Shown here: positions 61,168 through 64,000 of the stretch, piece by piece | Layout of the letters: the number at the start of each line of letters is the position of its first letter | Numbering within the stretch: the stretch's first letter is position 1 | From: Symsagittifera roscoffensis | Lineage: Eukaryota > Xenacoelomorpha > Acoela > Convolutidae | Reading direction: 5' to 3' | DNA: 64,000 nt | Assembly: GCF_963678635.1 (NCBI RefSeq) | Contig: NC_087066.1 | Location: 28,897,301 to 28,961,300 of the forward strand | The notes under the pieces: model-generated | The model's database searches: none | The model's input: only the letters and a program-made list of their open reading frames with translations | What the model was told of the DNA's origin: nothing | Position numbers and translations under genes: made by a program

Positions 61168-61413
61168 GGATTGCCCGAACTTTCCTATTAAGTAGCTCAA
61201 GGCAACCACTCAACCAAAATCACAATCAAAAAAAAATCTTGTTCGGGTACTTCTAATACACCCAATATAGAATCCAAAGTTGATCACGAATTTCCGTTTC
61301 AGAATGGGTTCTTATGACCCTGATAAGCACGCCTAATATCCTAATATGATCCTAATTAAATGGATATTTTCCGTTTCCCAAATGGCCACAGAAGGTTTAC
61401 TCAAGTCTCTTAC

Positions 61414-61775
61414 AAGGAGGGTCGCTAGAAGGTTTAAGACACTCCGGAGGGTTACCTCGGAGGGTACCTCAATCACTCAAGTTACTTAGGAGGGTATCTT
61501 AATCACCCAAGTTACTTCGGAGGGTCCCCTAAATTTACTAAGGAGGGTCATTAAGATGCTTAATACGCTCCGGAGGGTCACTTCGGAGGGTACCTCCAAA
61601 ATTTTCAAATTTTCTGATCTCACTTGGAAGGTTCTCCTACTAGCTTCAAAAAGCGTCAAAATAAGCTAAGGGTTCTAGGGGGAGCTGTTTCAACTTCTTA
61701 GGGTGATCTCGTGGAAATTTTCCACTAAGGAGGGTTGCTAAAGGGTTTAGCTGACTCCGGAGGGTCACTTCGGAG
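61414..61775. repeat. Cluster of CGGAGGGT-type motifs
   Basis: About eleven GGAGGGT copies lie here, mostly as TCGGAGGGT, CCGGAGGGT or AAGGAGGGT, several as pairs about 15-20 bases apart (CTCCGGAGGGTCAC-TTCGGAGGGT). All point the same way, giving ACCCTCC in the element RNA. Confidence 0.85.
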
Positions 61776-61917
61776 GGTTCCCCCAAAATCAAGAAAAAGG
61801 GTTAAATCACCGCAGTAAAGCCTCTGAAAGCGGTCTACCTGACTTAAAACTAGGTTGGCTGACACGGTCAACCTTCCCAGTTGAATAAAAAGATGTTTTG
61901 ATAAAATTTTCTGCCGC

Positions 61918-61949
61918 TCGGAGGGTTGCCCGTTACTTGGACCCTCCGA
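61918..61949 (-). ncRNA. 9-bp hairpin formed by opposed GGAGGGT motifs
   Basis: TCGGAGGGT (61918-61926) and ACCCTCCGA (61941-61949) are perfectly complementary across 14 bases. Confidence 0.6.
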
Positions 61950-62755
61950 ACCAACAAATTCTAAAAAATTTTTCTTTTCGGAAATAATCAACCCAAAAAC
62001 GGTTGCGATTCGGAAAAGTGGTCAAAAACGTCGACTTATGGTACCAAAATTATCCCAATCGGATAACTAGTCTTTGAGAAATCGCCAAAAACGCGTTCGT
62101 CAAAATGGCCTTTTTCACCACCTGTATAGGATCTGAAAGACTTTTTTCGCAATTCCGGTCGAAAGTGCCTAAAAATACTTGAAATGAGCGTAGTAGCCCT
62201 GTACGGCACTGGAATAATGCAAAAAACCGGACCAAAATTGGTTTAGAAACAAAAATTTGGCCAAAAACTATCAAATTTGGACCCTCCGATTCCTTCCTTT
62301 TCCAAACCTTAAGTCGTTAGCTCTATCCACGGAGCTACTCGGAGGGTTACCCAAAAATTTCTCTAGTAACCGAGCACGTTATGCTAGCACGCTCCTAACG
62401 CAAAAAATTTTATTGCTCTAACTCTAAAAACTCAAAAACTCGATCCCCAAAACAGATTGACAAAATACAGAAAATTATCAAAATTTTGGTCGAAAAATTC
62501 TCGTTTTTCTAACTTCCACTGAATCTTTGCTCACGCGGTTTCTTTAATAAAGGGGATCGAACTACGTGGCTCCTCTCTATATAAAAGCTTTTTGCCTATC
62601 GGAAAAGCTCGGATATCCGAAAATTTGGGGGTCTACAGTTTGGTCGAAAATTGGTAATTTTCGACAAAAAATGGGTGTTTCTTATCTCTAAATAGGAGAT
62701 AAGTAATATATAGTAAGGACAATAATCTATAAATAGTCGTTAATAAATAGTACTA

Positions 62756-62824
62756 TACCCTCCTTTGCACCAAAATATCCGAATTAAGACCCTTAACTCG
62801 GAAATTTGTAATCGATGGAGGGTA
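62756..62824 (-). ncRNA. Leader module 1, closed by TACCCTCC/GGAGGGTA
   Basis: 69 nt with perfectly complementary 8-base ends at 62756-62763 and 62817-62824, of the same length and layout as modules 2 and 3. Confidence 0.6.
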
Positions 62825-62981
62825 CAATCGGACCGCGCCAATCGTGCCCCCCACCACTTAAGTTTTAAGGAAATAGTACCCGAACGATACTATAATTGCT
62901 TCAACGATACCCAACAGTCGTTGCGGATGTTGTCCTTGATGTCCCTGTTGAGTGTGGAACACGTTGATCAGCCTGCCACTC

Positions 62982-63050
62982 TACCCTCCGGTCACCGGCA
63001 AAATCACCATTAACGTGCTTAAACACTCAAATTACACTCGAGGGAGGGTA
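62982..63050 (-). ncRNA. Leader module 2, closed by TACCCTCC/GGAGGGTA
   Basis: 69 nt, closing arms at 62982-62989 and 63043-63050. The interior resembles module 3 (CCGG, then TTAAC, then AAATTxCACT near the right arm). Confidence 0.65.
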
Positions 63051-63357
63051 CCCAACCCTTCACCAAAACACACAATCTCTCTATCAGAAACGATATAAAT
63101 CAATCTGAAACAACAACAAATAGGAAGGTCAGATCACATCTCGTCCGGAAATAACATATAAACTGTCACTTTATGTTTTTTACTGTTTTTGGTCTTTTTT
63201 GGATTTTTTTACTGTTTTTTGTACTTTTTTGTTTTTAAATAAATTTGTTTTTGGCTTTTTCTTGGTTATACACTATTTTTGTTTGGTTTTACGCTTTCTC
63301 TTTAATTGTTTTTGGTCCTGGGACCTCAGGACAAGCGGGCTCTAGATTTCCCACCTA

Positions 63358-63424
63358 ACCCTCCGGCCCCCGGAATTTTCGGTGTTAACTAAGTTAAAAA
63401 GCTAAATTGCACTAGACGGAGGGT
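63358..63424 (-). ncRNA. Leader module 3, closed by ACCCTCCG/CGGAGGGT
   Basis: 67 nt, closing arms at 63358-63365 and 63417-63424. A separate small hairpin CGGGC-ATAC-GCCCG lies downstream on the plus strand at about 63464-63485. Confidence 0.65.
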
Positions 63425-63543
63425 ACGCACCTTCCCCCTAGTACAATAACGGTCATTAAGGCCTCTAACTCGGGCATACGCCCGGAGCGGAGGGTTCGTC
63501 GCTGAAACGCTTGCTGATCATGATGGTTTCATGCCTTTAACAG

Positions 63544-63561
63544 GCCCACCCAGGAGCGCCA
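63544..63561 (-). promoter_or_regulatory. Element 2 primer-binding site, tRNA-Asn-like
   Basis: In the element's sense TGGCGCTCCTGGGTGGGC matches the complement of the 3' end of animal tRNA-Asn(GUU) at 16 of 18 positions, using the human sequence from memory. It lies 12 bases inside the LTR edge, a wider gap than usual. Confidence 0.65.
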
Positions 63562-63573
63562 TAAAAACGTCTA

Positions 63574-64000
63574 TGTAACATTCGCCCAAATATCACACAG
63601 CGACGGAGCGTAGAAAAAGTACCTATTAACGACTGGCAGGCGTCAGTTACCTTAATTCTACTCGTTTTTCACCGTCTCGACCTTGCCAGTTGATTTTCTG
63701 GTCTGTTTAGGGCAAAGTAAAAAGTTACCATTTTTAGGCCATCAGTCAAACGACTTTTGATCAGCTTTCGTTTGCATGCGAACACAACCACACAGCTGAG
63801 TCTCGGATCCTCAGACTACGTGATTTTCATTAAAAACACGGCTCGAACCACCTATTTTTATATGTTTTTGTGTGACAGTTTTATATTAAATCCATTGGAG
63901 ATGGATTGACCCTTTCCTTTTTCTATCTACTCATGCTCTGAAATATTAAATAATAACGGTGTTAATTAAGATCTAGGACATTACAGCAGCTGTTATAGTC
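63574..64000 (-). repeat. Element 2 5' LTR, first 427 bp (cut by window edge)
   Basis: It repeats 40078-40504 with three substitutions. The remainder (about 1.17 kb, to near 65166) lies outside the window and should carry the promoter. Confidence 0.93.

Larger units (their letters stand above)
60443..63543 (-). other. Element 2 untranslated leader (3.1 kb) with structured repeats
   Basis: No convincing protein-coding frame. It contains a duplicated nested stem-loop (60900-61210), about 17 copies of GGAGGGT and five of its complement (61410-63500), and three ~68-nt modules closed by perfect 8-bp stems. Very long leaders are known in Ogre-type giant elements. Likely roles are packaging, dimerisation or translation control, all inferred. 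Confidence 0.7.
40078..64000 (-). mobile_element. Giant Ty3/Gypsy LTR retrotransposon (element 2), truncated by the window edge
   Basis: A long direct repeat starts TGTAACATTCGCCC at 40078 and again at 63574. It is followed to the window end with 3 differences in 427 bases (99.3%). LTR offset is 23,496 bp and the inferred LTR length 1,593 bp, so total length is predicted at about 25.1 kb, ending near 65166. In the element's sense the order is: 5' LTR, PBS, 3.1-kb leader, gag, linker ORF, PR-RT-RH, integrase plus macro domain, a 2,955-codon SGNH-containing ORF, polypurine tract, 3' LTR. The coding part is markedly GC-richer than the host DNA. All long frames are intact. Confidence 0.93.

Noticed and set aside
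60880-61210. Hammerhead ribozyme considered for the leader stem-loops
   Set aside because: The conserved CUGAUGA and GAAA core elements were not found in a suitable arrangement on either strand.
60785-61213. 142-codon minus-strand frame spanning the duplicated leader stem-loops
   Set aside because: Codon differences between its two internal repeats are mostly non-synonymous, while stem pairing is preserved, so an RNA role explains the conservation better than a protein.

Overview
This window looks like AT-rich nuclear DNA of an invertebrate animal. The host genes are split by introns of 0.3-3.3 kb with GT...TTTTTAG/TTTCAG borders, and one encodes a 12-pass Patched/RND-family membrane protein. 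The rest is dominated by repeats and retroelements. The species cannot be fixed from sequence alone. Giant Ty3/Gypsy elements are known from planarians (Burro) and plants (Ogre), but that is only a hint. Layout, left half (1-26602): a tandemly repeated ~0.75 kb unit (1-1967) and a decayed ~170-bp satellite-like array interrupted by a small hAT-type element (about 2000-3560). Then comes a five-exon Patched-related gene on the minus strand (4438-12354, predicted 966 aa), a three-exon small gene on the plus strand (15424-16132, 83 aa), a dead LINE tail (21286-21528), a weak candidate terminal exon (22916-23103) and an intact single-exon LRR surface-protein gene on the minus strand (24112-25002). 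The stretches between them show no convincing genes. Middle (26603-37176): a complete, young Ty3/Gypsy-like LTR retrotransposon, here called element 1. It is on the minus strand, 10,574 bp long, with 422-bp LTRs differing at 2 positions and a TAGAG target-site duplication. It encodes Gag, a separate-frame Pol reached through a canonical A AAA AAC slippery heptamer, and a third ORF ending in an apparently catalytically intact TARG1/OARD1-like macro domain, followed by a partial second copy of that domain and ~170-bp tandem repeats. Its gag frame carries an in-frame UAA before the zinc knuckle. Right (39723-64000): a LINE fragment cut by a giant LTR retrotransposon, element 2, also on the minus strand. 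The LTR is about 1.59 kb, total length is predicted near 25.1 kb, and it runs off the right edge. Element 2 has a 3.1-kb leader with many CGGAGGGT motifs, three matched 8-bp-closed RNA modules and a duplicated nested stem-loop with four compensatory base-pair changes. It then encodes Gag, a linker ORF, PR-RT-RNase H, an integrase ORF carrying a degenerate macro domain at its C terminus, and a 2,955-residue ORF with an SGNH hydrolase domain, a second divergent SGNH-like region and about 1,900 residues I cannot assign. The most notable theme is that two unrelated-looking Gypsy elements in the same window both carry ADP-ribose-binding (macro) domains in different places, and the larger one adds esterase-like domains and a heavily structured leader.
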